DNA of 64,000 nt from Tubiluchus corallicola (lineage: Eukaryota; Priapulida; Priapulimorpha; Priapulimorphida; Tubiluchidae), in contig JAQGDQ010000284.1 of NCBI GenBank assembly GCA_030141605.1, forward strand, positions 64,001 through 128,000, read 5' to 3'. Below, one piece after another: positions 52,630-64,000 of the stretch. Positions within the stretch are counted from its first letter, which is position 1; each line of letters opens with the position of its first letter. Below the pieces are notes generated by a model. The model did not search any database. It saw only the letters and a program-made list of their open reading frames with translations, and was not told the DNA's origin. The position numbers and the translations under genes are program-made.

Positions 52630-53368
52630 ATAGAATACAGCAGTCACGAAGAAACTTGCTATTGAAACTGATAAGTCAAAGAACTTGTATGGTGGACGAT
52701 CCATTTATGTTTGTTTGGAATTTATGTAAAACTAACAATACCAAAGGATACAAGTACCTCCAAAAAATTCTTTCTACTGATATCAAAGACGATGTTCCGG
52801 CAAAAATTTGTAACAAAACGGGAACAAAATTTTTGACATTTTTAGAACTCAACCCATGTTTAGAACCTCATAAAGTCTATAATGATATCGAATGTGAAAT
52901 CCCGGACTACCAAAGAGTTGAATTTACCAGACTTAGGACGTCATCGCCTAATCTCATGGTAGAAACCGGACGTTGGTCCAGAATACCGAGAGAAGACAGA
53001 TTATGTACATGTGGGGAAGAAGTTCAAACAGAAGCCCACGTCTTATTGAGATGTCCGGTGACAGAAGATTTACGAATTGAACATTCTGAGTTGCACTTTT
53101 CTAGAATTTGTAACCTTATGCACTCCCCAAATTTAACGTCGTTAATGAAATATTGTGGGAGATGTGTTAAGACGTATGAGTGAAGAACTATTGTGTGAAG
53201 AACCCCTACATTAAAACGTAATATTTTTGTTGATTCGGTAAAAAAATTTGCCCTCTGTATATGATTTTTTGTTTTGTAGTTAAATTTTAATCTCGTTAAT
53301 TATATAGTTATCGTTGCCTACTTATGTTATGTGAAATCATTAAGGTGAATAAACTAATTCTAATTCTA
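52630..53368 (+). pseudogene. Non-LTR retrotransposon 3' end with an open C-terminal frame
   Basis: An open frame of about 175 codons (52656-53183) contains FTRLRTSSPNLMVETGRWSR, then LCTCGEEVQTEAHVLLRCPV. This is the C-terminal region of LINE reverse transcriptases (GRW.RIPRE.RLC.CG..VQTE.HVLL.CP). The element is 5'-truncated, as LINEs usually are. It ends in an ATTCTAATTCTAA tail at 53354-53368. The lack of stops suggests a young insertion. Confidence 0.8.
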
Positions 53369-53519
53369 AACTGGGGCCTGGTTTCACAAAGCTGTGGCCA
53401 AGTTAGCAACGTCGTTATTACATTTGCTTAAAAAAGGCCAGGCCTTCTTGGAAGTTAAAATCATTCCAATGTTCGCGAAGAATGTTGAATAAATTTCGCA
53501 ATAAAAGTGTTAATCATGT

Positions 53520-54270
53520 AATTAGTAAACTAATTTTAAAGTCGCGATCATTTCACGGTCGAGCGCTCCCATTTTGAATGCCCATTCTTCTTCCAATGAC
53601 GTCATTTGCCATGAAGAAAAGTAGCGCACTGTCAATTTCCATCAAAAGTACATTAAGTTTTCGCAAAAAATTAGATGGCTAATTTTGTGATATTTCTGCA
53701 CGAGCATTAGGTATGCTGCAGAAGTTTGGATTAGGTTCAGCAGCGCGCTTACGAAAAACCACGATACGTTTACGAAAAGTCACGAATTTCATCAGTTACA
53801 TCATCATTTTCAAGTGAAAGGCGACTAACATTGATCCAGGTGATTTATATACAGAGGTAGTACAAATTAGCTTATACTTTACAGACAGTTTAGTAAGAAA
53901 ACTGCAATAAGCACCTTGTGTAATTAGTAAAATTACTTTAAAGTCGGGCTTATTTCAAGGTTGGGTGCTCCCGTGTTTAATGCCAATTCTTCTTCCAATG
54001 ACGTCATTCGCCATGAAGAAAAGTAGCGCATTGTTAATGTTCATCAAAGGTATAATAAGTTTTTATGAAAAAATTAGATAGCTAATTTTGTAGTATTTTT
54101 GCGCGGTATTTTTGGGTAAGTTGCAGAAGTTTGAATTAGTTTAAGCAGCACGTGTTCATGGAAAGCTACGACGCGCTTACGAAACGTAACGAAGTCTCCC
54201 AGTTACGTCATGATCTTCAAAGTAAATGCCGGCAGCTGCCACGCCTGAAAATTTCTACTCAGAGGTAGTT
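53520..54270. repeat. Tandem duplication of about 405 bp
   Basis: 53535-53900 and 53940-54270 share TTCTTCTTCCAATGACGTCA, CATGAAGAAAAGTAGCGCA and AAATTAGATRGCTAATTTTG. Both copies contain TGACGTCA. No gene is seen. Confidence 0.75.
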
Positions 54271-54329
54271 TATTTTGAATTTATGTTTTATATGCAGTTC
54301 TTTGCAAAACTCTTTGTTATCTTTTTCTA

Positions 54330-55015
54330 AGTTTAAGTGAAACCCAACACACTGAGTGATTTGTTCTTTTCTTTAGCACACCACAAACAGTTTAAGTGAT
54401 AATACTAAAATAAACACAGCATACTGAGTGACTTCTTTCCTTTAGCACACCACAAACAGTTTAAGTGATAACAGTAAAATAAACCCGACATACTGAGTGA
54501 CATGTTCTTTCCTTTAGCACACCACAAACAGTTTAAGTGATAACAGTAAAATAAACCCAGCACACTGAGTGACTTGTTCTTTTCTTTAGCACACCACAAA
54601 CAGTTGAAGTGATAACAGTAAAATAAACCCAACACACTGAGTGAGTTGTTCTTTTCTTTAGCACACCACAAACAGTTTAAGTGATAATAGTAAAATAAAC
54701 CCAACACACTGAGTGAGTTGTTCTTTTCTTTAGCACACCACAAACAGTTTAAGTGATAACACTAAAATAAACACAGCATACTAAGTGACTTCTTTCCTTT
54801 AGCACACCACAAACAGTTTAAGTGATAACAGTAAAATAAACCCGACATACTGAGTGACATGTTCTTTCCTTTAGCACACCACAAACAGTTTAAGTGATAA
54901 CAGTAAAATAAACCCGACATACTAAGTGACTCGTTCTTTCCTTTAGCACACCACAAACAGTTTAAGTGATAACAGTAAAATAAACCCAACATACTGAGTG
55001 ACTCGTTCTTTCGTT
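54330..55015. repeat. Minisatellite, unit 72 bp
   Basis: About nine units beginning TAGCACACCACAAACAGTTT and containing GTGATAACAGTAAAATAAAC and CTGAGTGAC. The block 54405-54540 is copied at 54765-54900. Minus-strand Cys/Leu-rich frames are artefacts of the 72-bp unit. Confidence 0.9.
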
Positions 55016-55432
55016 TAAGACCAACAAAAGAGATACCTAAGCCTAGAAAAATATCCTTCCCCACGTTGCAATGCACTATTATGAATTTTTTTATGTTATT
55101 TATAGCCAGTCAGCGAAGACAAGAAAAAAATGTTTACGCTGAAGAATTGCTGATTAAACAATTTTCAGTCCTGGAATCTTCCCAACTCGACATTATCATC
55201 GTCGTTTTATGATGAATGGGTGTTTCTTATAATTCTGACAATATGGCTAATTTATTAAGGATAGAAAAGTGTAAACTAGTTCAACAAAATCCCGCGTAAT
55301 TTTAGTTTAGTTAGTTCTAAAATCAAAAATAAATTCTTGTTCACCTAGAACAGCTACCTTTCATACCTTGAATACCTGCGTACACGTCATTTCATAGTTC
55401 TGGGTTGTTTCTTTGTCTACCAACTTTGCAGG

Positions 55433-56635
55433 ATACGCTAACACACCACAAACATGTACATTTACCTTACTTTGCAGGATGCGCTGACACACCACAAACA
55501 ATTACATTTACATTTTAGTGTGTTTATATAAGGACAATGTTCGTAATACATTTGAGCTTTTTAAATGTTCTGAGCTGGATTGTTAGTGGACACACCACAA
55601 ACATGTACATTTACCTTACTTTGCAGGATGCGCTAACACACCACAAACAATTACATTTACATTTTAGTGTGTTTATATAAGGACAATGTTCGTAATACAT
55701 TTGAGCTTTTTAAATGTTCTGAGCTGGATTGTTAGTGGACACACCACAAACATGTACATTTACCTTACTTTGCAGGATGCGCTAACACACCACAAACAAT
55801 TACATTTACATTTTAGTGTGTTTATATAAGGACAATGTTCGTAATACATTTGAGCTTTTTAAATGTTCTGAGCTGGATTGTTAGTGGACACACCACAAAC
55901 ATGTACATTTACCTTACTTTGCAGGATGCGCTAACACACCACAAACAATTACATTTACATTTTAGTGTGTTTATATAAGGACAATGTTCGTAATACATTT
56001 GAGCTTTTTAAATGTTCTGAGCTGGATTGTTAGTGGGCACACCACAAACATGTACATTTACCTTACTTTGCAGGATGCGCTAACACACCACAAACAATTA
56101 CATTTACATTTTAGTGTGTTTATATAAGGACAATGTTCGTAATACATTTGAGCTTTTTAAATGTTCTGAGCTGGATTGTTAGTGGACACACCACAAACAT
56201 GTACATTTACCTTACTTTGCAGGATGCGCTAACACACCACAAACAATTACATTTACATTTTAGTGTGTTTATATAAGGACAATGTTCGTAATACATTTGA
56301 GCTTTTTAAATGTTCTGAGCTGGATTGTTAGTGGGCACACCACAAACATGTACATTTACCTTACTTTGCAGGATGCGCTAACACACCACAAACAATTACA
56401 TTTACATTTTAGTGTGTTTATATAAGGACAATGTTCGTAATACATTTGAGCTTTTTAAATGTTCTGAGCTGGATTGTTAGTGGACACACCACAAACATGT
56501 ACATTTACCTTACTTTGCAGGATGCGCTAACACACCACAAACAATTACATTTACATTTTAGTGTGTTTATATAAGGACAATGTTCGTAATACATTTGAGC
56601 TTTTTAAATGTTCTGAGCTGGATTGTTAGTGGACA
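55433..56635. repeat. 149-bp satellite, about eight near-identical units
   Basis: Units of exactly 149 bp: GCGCTAACACACCACAAACA, then a middle with TTATATAAGGACAATGTTCG and GTTCTGAGCTGGATTGTTAG, then GACACACCACAAACATGTAC and TTACTTTGCAGGAT. They differ only at one or two positions, so the array is recent or homogenised. Each unit carries two copies of CACACCACAAACA. Confidence 0.95.
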
Positions 56636-56689
56636 CAAGGAATAGAAATAAATTGTTCAGAGCCTCAGACCACAAAAAGACAGGACAAA

Positions 56690-57460
56690 AATAAACAGCA
56701 TTATCACTTTTTTTGTTTTTGTTGTTGGCTTCGATCACTTTTTTATTTTTTGTTGTTTCTAATGGCTTTTTTATTTTTTGTTGTATTTGATCACATTTTT
56801 ATTTTTTGTTGGTTTTTATTTTTGTTGTTTTCGATCACTTTTTTTATTTTCTGTTGTTTTGATCACTTTTTTTATTTTTTGTTGTTTTTATTTTTTGTTG
56901 TTTTCATTTTTGTTGTTGTCTTTGGTCACTTTTTTATTTTTGTTGTTGTCTTTGATCACTTTTTTATTTTTTGTTGGCTTTGATCACTTTTTTATTTTTT
57001 GTTGTTTTGATCACTTTTTTATTTTTTGTTGTTTTGATCACTTTTTTATTTTTTTGTTTTTATTTTTTGTTGTCTTTGATCACTTTTTTATTTTTTGTTG
57101 TTTGCGATCACTTTTTTATTTTTGTTGTTGTGTTTATTACTTTTTCATTTTTGCTGTTGTCTTTGGTCTCTCCTTTATTTTTCTTGTTGATTTTGATCAC
57201 TTTTTTATTTTTTGTTGTTCTTGATCACTCTTTTATTTTTGTTGTTGTCTTTGATCAGTTTTTTAATTTTTGTTGTTGTCTTTGGTCACTTTTTTATTTT
57301 TTGTTCTTTTTTAAATTACTTTTTGTTGTTGTCTTTGATCACTTTTTTGTTTTTTGTTGTTTTTAAAATCACTTTTTTGTTGTTGTGTTTGATCACTTTT
57401 CTATGTTTGTTGTTGTCTTTGATCATTTTTATTTTTGTTGTTACCTTTGATCACTAGGAT
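56690..57460. repeat. Degenerate T-rich minisatellite
   Basis: Irregular units of about 27-30 bp, TTTGATCACTTTTTTATTTT plus TTGTTGTT, with strong T strand bias. Phe-rich open frames in all three plus frames are artefacts. Confidence 0.9.
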
Positions 57461-57601
57461 TCGATCCACCACCAAACTCTGCAATAAAATTGTTTGAATT
57501 TTATGAATGTACCATAACTTTTGGATCATATAAATTATCGATAACTGTAATTTCGTGATAAATCTTTTCGTGATGTGAAATTATAATTATTTTTTAATTA
57601 A

Positions 57602-58164
57602 AGGAAGACCGTACGATTGTTTAGACTCAATCTCATTTTGACTTACTGTGCAAAATATACGTCTTCTTGTCTATAAAAGTTAACAATTGTTATATTTGAA
57701 ATATATATTCTTATATTTGAATAATTAGCTCAGAAAGTTAATTAACAGCAACTGAACACAGCTATTGCTTACGTCAGAAACTAACCACAGTTTGTGCAAT
57801 GGCAGGCGTCTTCACTTGCTCGTCAAGCACGTTTGCGTAAGTGTTACAGTACTGCTTAAACGCGTGATGTCACGAAAAATGGGCTCTACATCATATGACA
57901 TCAGAAACTAACACTGGAGTGTATGGTCATGCTTATCACGGTACCGCCTTCTAGTTCTCGGCCACGCGAAAGTGACAAAAAAGCGCTGCTGCCAATCTTA
58001 GATTAACTGTGCCGCGCGTAGCTTTGAAAGTTTAACAAAATTTAACTATCTGAAGTAATTATTATTTAATCTAAGCTTTGATTCTAAAAAAGCTATTGTA
58101 GTTTTCAATATTTTAGAGCATTCTTTATTCTGAACTAATGTTTACACAATCATCCGGTTTTCCT
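57602..58164. mobile_element. TTAA-flanked MITE, short complete copy
   Basis: The left end AGGAAGACCGTACGATTG follows TTAA (57598-57601). The right end CAATCATCCGGTTTTCCT precedes TTAA (58165-58168). It is 563 bp. Its interior matches the element at 37382 in reverse orientation (for example GTGATAAGCATG against CATGCTTATCAC). Confidence 0.8.
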
Positions 58165-58313
58165 TTAATAATCACAGGCTTGAGAAAACAAGCCAACATG
58201 ACAGAAATTCCCAACGAAAAAGTGTTTGCGCTCATTTCAACTTTTTTTATTTACATTTATTTACACTGCACATTCATTATTTGGGCTGATGTTACTAAAT
58301 GTCGGAATGTTAA

Positions 58314-58895
58314 AGGAAAACTGAACCCTGTCTGAAGCTGTAGTTCAAAACAATCTATCTAATAAAATAGTAAAAGGAAACATACCATTTTTTCGAGATT
58401 GTTTTACGGGAAATGATGAAAGTATTATTACCACACAAATACAATATCGCGTTCACGCCACTAATTCTTCGCTGTTACATTCACTTCGCCATTTGCTAGT
58501 TAGATGGGCACTAGCGCCGGCATTTCGGAAATGCATTGCGCAAAAAACAGGTGCTGTACCTCTCTTTTGAGAGTTGTATATTTGTGACGTGGTGCACACT
58601 TTCGAGAGCTCGTGCATGAGCACAGCCGTAAACTTGAAATTTGATTTGTAAACTTAAAATTTGCGGAATTTTTATATATCACACTAAATGTTTTACTGTA
58701 GCACTGTATTTCAATTTTTGCTTTTGCAAAACCGTTTGTGATGTTGAAAATTATGTTAATTTGTGATGTCTTCACTAACTGTGTTCGCTGGCCATTAATT
58801 CAGTTTTTAACCTGTTATTTAATTAACAGCAACGGTTTGGTATTATTATATTGTTAAAATGCATATTTTTTACTTACGTACTACAAAATGCGGTA
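58314..58895. mobile_element. TTAA-type MITE, left end intact
   Basis: AGGAAAACTGAACCC follows TTAA (58310-58313). The interior matches 38560-39386 and 43300-43868, with only one unit of the 102-bp repeat (ACAGGTGCTGTACCTCTC). The right end is lost. Confidence 0.65.
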
Positions 58896-59019
58896 TGATA
58901 TAACTCGTTAAGTTATAGTTTTAGGCCTGCGAGACCATTAGTCCTCTCCTGAACAATATTTCCTAATGAAAGGGCTTCGATCCTCTCAAGCATTCAAGCA
59001 CTCAAGCATTTGTTTAAAG

Positions 59020-59370
59020 CACAAGAAAAGGGGTACCTAAAGTAGCTTTCAGAAAAATCGACTTTATAACAATTTTCATTTTAAATCTCCCGCAATACTG
59101 TTCCAACGGGCGCCATTACATGACGTCACTTACGCACAACGTAAAACAGGAGAATCAAAGGAAATGTTGAACTATGTCCCAAAAAACTTTCCATGCAAAA
59201 TTATATTACCTAGCCTTTCGCTTACTTGCTTGAGAGACTTGTGCAACTGGAAAAGAAAATTATTAATTATTTAAAATGTTTTCCCAAATGATAAAATGTC
59301 GCTGACTCACCGTCCAGGGTGTGCCACTCACTAGCCAAAAAACGTATTTTTAAACTGATTGAATGGATAC
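59020..59370. repeat. Dispersed repeat with TGACGTCA core, copy 2
   Basis: Same order and orientation as 49105-49510, about 85-90% similar. The palindrome is intact (CATGACGTCACTT at 59120). Confidence 0.7.
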
Positions 59371-59374
59371 AGCG

Positions 59375-60018
59375 TAAGTTCTTCTACTCCTAAACATATA
59401 TTAAGTTGAAGTTGTTGAACATCTTTATTTATCTTAGCTATTCTAGCTGTTTTAGGTTTACTAGTTGTTTTTTGCAAGGTTTTAAGGCGATTCTTACTGG
59501 TGCTTCATTTGGTAATCTTGGAAGTTGTCTAGCCATCTTAATCTTCGGATCTTGACTTTTGAACTCCAATAATTTTCTTTTGTTCTGGTGTATGAATCTT
59601 CCTAACTATGTATGGCCATCGTATTTTTAAAACTTTTCTTAGAAGGCTTTTGCGAAATGTGTCAATCTGCTATTCTTGAGTAATCGTTAAACCCCAAGTT
59701 TCGCTGTTGTACATAAATATGCTGATAACGTAAGCATTAAATAATCGAAGTCTTACGTTAAGACTTAATTTCTTGCTAGTTAATACAATCTTGTGCTGAA
59801 GAAAAGCATAATGATTGATTGTTTCTTTGTTTGTCTTATTGCTTGTTTCTTTCTACTTTTAATGTCATCTTCGGTACTCAGAAAAGTGCCCATGATCGTC
59901 ACCATAAGTTCTCCATTTCTCATAGTAAAATCATGTAAAATTCTTCTTCTTCAATGAATGAAACGTCCAGGGACATGATTCTGCTCACCTCTCTATGCCA
60001 GGACTCCCATTTCTTCTG
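59375..60018 (-). pseudogene. Non-LTR reverse transcriptase remnant, minus strand
   Basis: With frameshifts, the minus strand reads STEDDIKSRKKQ, then LSLNVRLRLFNAYVIS and MYNSETWGL, then a decayed RWL..LPRLPNEAPVRIAL block. This is the post-palm part of the reverse transcriptase of the same LINE group as the plus-strand copy at 60030. Several stops are present. The two copies lie head to head. Confidence 0.65.
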
Positions 60019-60029
60019 CTGATTACTCA

Positions 60030-61070
60030 ATATATATCCTCATGATCGATATGTCAAAGGCCTTTGATTGCATTCGGAGAAAAACTCTGCTTTGCTGTCT
60101 GGAAGAAATCCTTGAACCTGATGAAATATAAATCATAAGTATAATGTTAGAAAATCTATTAATTCAAGTCAGGTGTGAAGGGAAATTGAGTCAGCCATTT
60201 TCTACAAACAAAGTAGTACCTCAGGGTGGCTATCTAAGCCCTGTACTTTTCACTTTATATCTTGCCATAGCTCTCACTGAGGACAAAGTTATACCATTGA
60301 AAGACCTAGAAGATCACAACAACACAATTCTTGATCCTAAATTAATACCAAATGAAGTAAGACAAGAACACAGTTACAGCTCTCTACAATGTAAGTCAAC
60401 TACAAAACTACGATATCAATGCAGCATGCTGATGATGTGGCATGGATTACAAGAAACAAAGAAAGAAGAAGTAGATGATATAAAAAACTCAATAGAGGAG
60501 AAACTGAACAGAATGGATCTTGTTGTAAATCATGGCAAAGATGCAAGTATCTCGGTAGTCTGCTAGCGACAGAGGACGAAATATTCAGACGAAAGATAAT
60601 GGCATTATCATCTTACTCAAAACTCACAAAAGTTTTTGAAAATAGGAAGATTTCTTTGGAAACAAAAATTAGAATATTCTCAGCCTTAGTCGAAACTGTT
60701 TTCTGTATAACTCTGAGCTCTGGACATTAAAAGCAAATCATAAAGCTGAAATCGATGCGTTTTCAAAGGCGAAATTACAGAAACATTTTGGGTATTACAG
60801 GCCATAGAAAATTTCAAACGAAGATCTATATGAAAAAATAAAAGAAGAACCTTGGACAAGAAAAATAAAAAGACGACGTTTAAGATGGATTGGGCATATG
60901 CTTAGACTACCTGATGACGTTCCAGTGAAGATAGCTCTTCAACAAGCCATAGAACCATCTAAAAAACCTGCAGGAGGACAAATGTTACATACTTGGATTT
61001 TGCACAGAAAGATTTAAACACTTCAGCATTGATCCTTAGAAACAAATCCACTTGGGGCATTGCAGCGTGT
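60030..61070 (+). pseudogene. Non-LTR reverse transcriptase pseudogene
   Basis: Motif A is IDMSKAFDCIRRKTLL (60046 on). An in-frame TAA follows at about 60127. Motif B is VPQGGYLSPVLFTLYLA (about 60206), and motif C is HADDVAW (60426) in another frame. Then come KYLGSLLATEDEIFRRK, IRIFSALVETVF, NSELWTLK and RRRLRWIGHMLRLPDDVPVK. It is broken by at least one stop and two frameshifts and is 5'-truncated. Its 3' end recurs at 42745-42985. Confidence 0.85.
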
Positions 61071-61674
61071 ATGTAAAATGTTAAAGTTTGACTGAGGAAA
61101 ATGATGTGGCTGTTTGCCGCATGTCTCAGATTTAGTTCAGTTTATTTTTGTCACTCGTATATTTCACTTCATCATTATTATCATTCATTAAACATTATAT
61201 ATACACAGTTATTTGTAAACATAAGTGTTTGTGGTGTGCTAGTGCATCACCTAAACCTAAAAACTGTAAAAATTAGCTAGCTTGCAGCTGTTCAAAGTAA
61301 AAGTTTTAAATGATCAAAATTTGAAAAAGCGAAATTGTGTTTTGCATATTTGATTATTTTTGCAAAATTTATTTTTAATAAGTTAACTAATTAATTAATT
61401 AAACGATTATTGCTGTGCAATGCCACTTTTTGTAGTTAGCGTTGAAATAGTTGTGCAAAACGTAAGACAAATTACAGAAGGATAGTACAGTTTTGAATGT
61501 AGGTATGGAGGCGTGGGGTTTGGGGTTTGCTGGTGAAGAGGGGTTTAGAAAAAATAAAAATCGTAAAAATGTAAAGAAGCCATAAAATGCAGTAAAATGC
61601 CTGTGTGGCCGAGCGTTCTGTCGTTTAGCTGTGTCAAGTTTACAGGCAAATTTAGTAAAATCTGATTTACACAT

Positions 61675-61975
<301 letters not shown>

Positions 61976-61984
61976 CCAACCCTG

Positions 61985-62790
61985 CAAAAAGAATTTTACA
62001 CACAACAACCCACAACAACCTACACCTCCACACCACACCATACCATACCACAGCACAACACAACACACCACGCCCACTACACCATCCGCCAACAGCACTG
62101 CAACATCACCAGCAACACACCAACTGCAATACACCACACCACACCATATCAAAATACCGCACCAGCCACACCATACCATACCACAGCACAACACAACACA
62201 CCACGCCCACTACACTAAACAAACACCACCCACACCATGCCCACTACACCATCCGCCAACAGCACTGCAACATCACCAGCAACACACCAACTGCAATACA
62301 CCACACCACACCATATCAAAATACCGCACCAGCCACACCATACCACAGCACAACACAACACACCACGCCCACTACACTAAACAAACACCACCCACACCAT
62401 GCCCACTACACCATCCACCAACAGCACTGCAACATCACCAGCAACACACCAACTGCAATACGCCACACCACACCGCACCCACCAGACTACACCCCACACA
62501 CTTTACCATCACACCACACCACTAACAGCTCTACACTCACTGGACACTCACTACACCTATCACATCACACCAACCACACTAAACAAGCACCACCTACACG
62601 ATCCACCCACAACACAGCAACACACCAACTGCAACACACTACACTGCACCCACCACACTACACCAACACCACCGACACCATACCACCACACCACACCCCA
62701 CACACTCTACCACCCCACCACACCACTCACAGCGCTACGCCCACTGCACACTCGCTACACCTACCACATCAAGTCCACAACATCACATGG
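61985..62790. repeat. CA-rich minisatellite with units of about 180 bp
   Basis: C/A-only plus strand. A unit with CACCATACCATACCACAGCA, GCCCACTACACCATCCGCCA and ATCAAAATACCGCACCAGCC is present two to three times (62030, 62165, 62335), then decays. Strong strand asymmetry. Thr/His/Pro-rich frames are artefacts. Confidence 0.9.
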
Positions 62791-63919
62791 TGATCATGAT
62801 GTTGATGTTGACGATGATGATGACGACAACGATGATGACACCTACAGCACCTAGACCAACAGCACAGCATCACGGTGAAACCATTCAAAACATTTTGCAC
62901 AAAGTCGAAACTATGTGCTATAATAAATGTTCTTAGTCTGTCTACCTATGATCAATAATGCGTGGACATTCTACATAGTTTTGTTTGCTGCTTCTCAGAT
63001 GATGATAGGCTAACAGAACTTTCTTACATGTATAATCTATAACAATGTAGAATGACGGGTGATGACAATGCCTGGATCAGCCGCGAAATTTCTCAAACTC
63101 AACGACAATGGATGTTCCAAATAGCGTGCAGCACAGGGGGTAGAAAAAGAACGTCGAAATGCACCCCTCCTGTTTCACCCAGCATACATCTCTCCTAGTG
63201 AGCACTTTGAGCAGCACTTTGTAGACAATTTCGCCCTCTTTCTGTGAGTGTTTATTTTTTGTTAACCTCCCCCTACAGTTGCACAAATTGAGTTTTTCTA
63301 TTGGCTGTTTGAGCAGTACCATTACCAGCATTGCCCCGGCAGATTCACGTTCTCTAGAAAAAAAGAGGTATAAGGTTTGCAAATTTTTTCGAAAAACGGG
63401 CAAAAATGACTGTTTTTAGAGCTTTTCCGCCCCCCCCTGTTCCTCCGGGTGGGCCCAATTCGAAAAATAAGTCCCAGGTGCGAACCCTTCGGTGGTGCCT
63501 TGCGTTTGATAGGTCGTTGAAAATGGTGCCTTCGTCACAGCTGTAGTTTCGTCGGTTATATATCCATATGTATATATATAAATTTATATATAAATATATA
63601 TACTTCCGAAACTAATTATACAGACTCACACCTTTTTCTTTTGCTAATAGGCTTATTGGCAGTTGTTGACAGTAAACACAATTATAAAACTGGATTTTAA
63701 AATAGAATTTCTACAATCTCAAATTGCTGCTACAAATATTCATTACAATCACAATGTTTTGAAATAATAATTTACCAAGAAACACGTTTTTATAAGAGCC
63801 ACAGAAGTACGATAAATAAACGTCCCGCATTACTGATTGTTGTTGTACTTGAACTATGGGAAGAGACAGATAGTAAACGGCTTCGTCCACATTTAAAGTC
63901 CGAAACCTTGAGCTGATCA

Positions 63920-63988
63920 TTAGATATTCGGGGTTTCCAGCAGTCTACAGATGATTTGCTCCACTTCGTTTTCTTCGTCCAAACTGTC
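63920..63988 (-). CDS. Possible last exon of a minus-strand gene
   Basis: On the minus strand CTGCAG|GAC is followed by an acidic 22-codon stretch, DSLDEENEVEQIICRLLETP then NI, and a TAA stop at 63920-63922. The in-frame codon three positions upstream of the candidate exon start is TGA, so the stretch can only be coding if it begins at this acceptor. The base composition is more even than in the surroundings. No family is recognised, and the rest of the gene would lie beyond 64000. Confidence 0.35.
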   Translation of the reverse strand, partial: DSLDEENEVEQIICRLLETPNI

Positions 63989-64000
63989 CTGCAGTCACAA

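Noticed and set aside
54405-55076. Cys-rich frames with a repeated FYCYHLNCLWCAKGKN-type unit that look like small secreted proteins
   Set aside because: The 72-bp unit is a multiple of three and the frame is broken by small changes between blocks; no start context, signal peptide or conserved spacing.

Overview
This window is nuclear DNA from an invertebrate animal. The evidence is spliced genes with GT-AG introns, two intronless class A GPCR genes, decayed non-LTR retrotransposons, many short inverted-repeat transposons and very heavy tandem repetition, all on an AT-rich background. A cnidarian or another early-branching animal would fit best, because intronless GPCR clusters and an INO80 close to the vertebrate one are both usual there. 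The sequence alone does not settle the species.

Layout. 1-1913: no gene recognised. 1914-6361 (minus): two tandem paralogous intronless GPCRs of 285 aa, about 88% identical, with a third, gene-less copy of their upstream flank between them. 7190-8165: a 43-bp minisatellite. 8374-47267 (plus): eighteen consecutive exons of INO80, the Snf2-family ATPase of the INO80 chromatin remodeller. They run from the end of the DBINO region through the whole first RecA lobe and most of the long insert. Phases join without a gap over 2,242 coding bases. Exons upstream of 8374 (N-terminal region) and downstream of 47267 (second RecA lobe) were not found here, so the gene is partial at both ends. The GPCR pair probably lies nested, antisense, in an INO80 intron. 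47268-63900: transposon remains and satellites, probably intron. 63920-63988 (minus): a possible last exon of another gene.

The introns are filled with minisatellites and MITE-like families: TTAA-flanked elements with AGGAAAAC ends, a TTAA-flanked element with CCCTTTCA ends, a family with TGTGTGCTTGCA ends, and a family with CTTTTCACAG ends.

The most unusual observation concerns splice sites. In two INO80 introns the tandem array starts inside the exon and copies the exon end together with the 5' splice site. After exon 5 a 49-bp unit is repeated 35 more times, and 32 copies keep an intact GAG|GTAAGA donor. After exon 15 an 18-bp-type array carries three further copies of the donor. In both cases use of the next donor would create an immediate stop codon.
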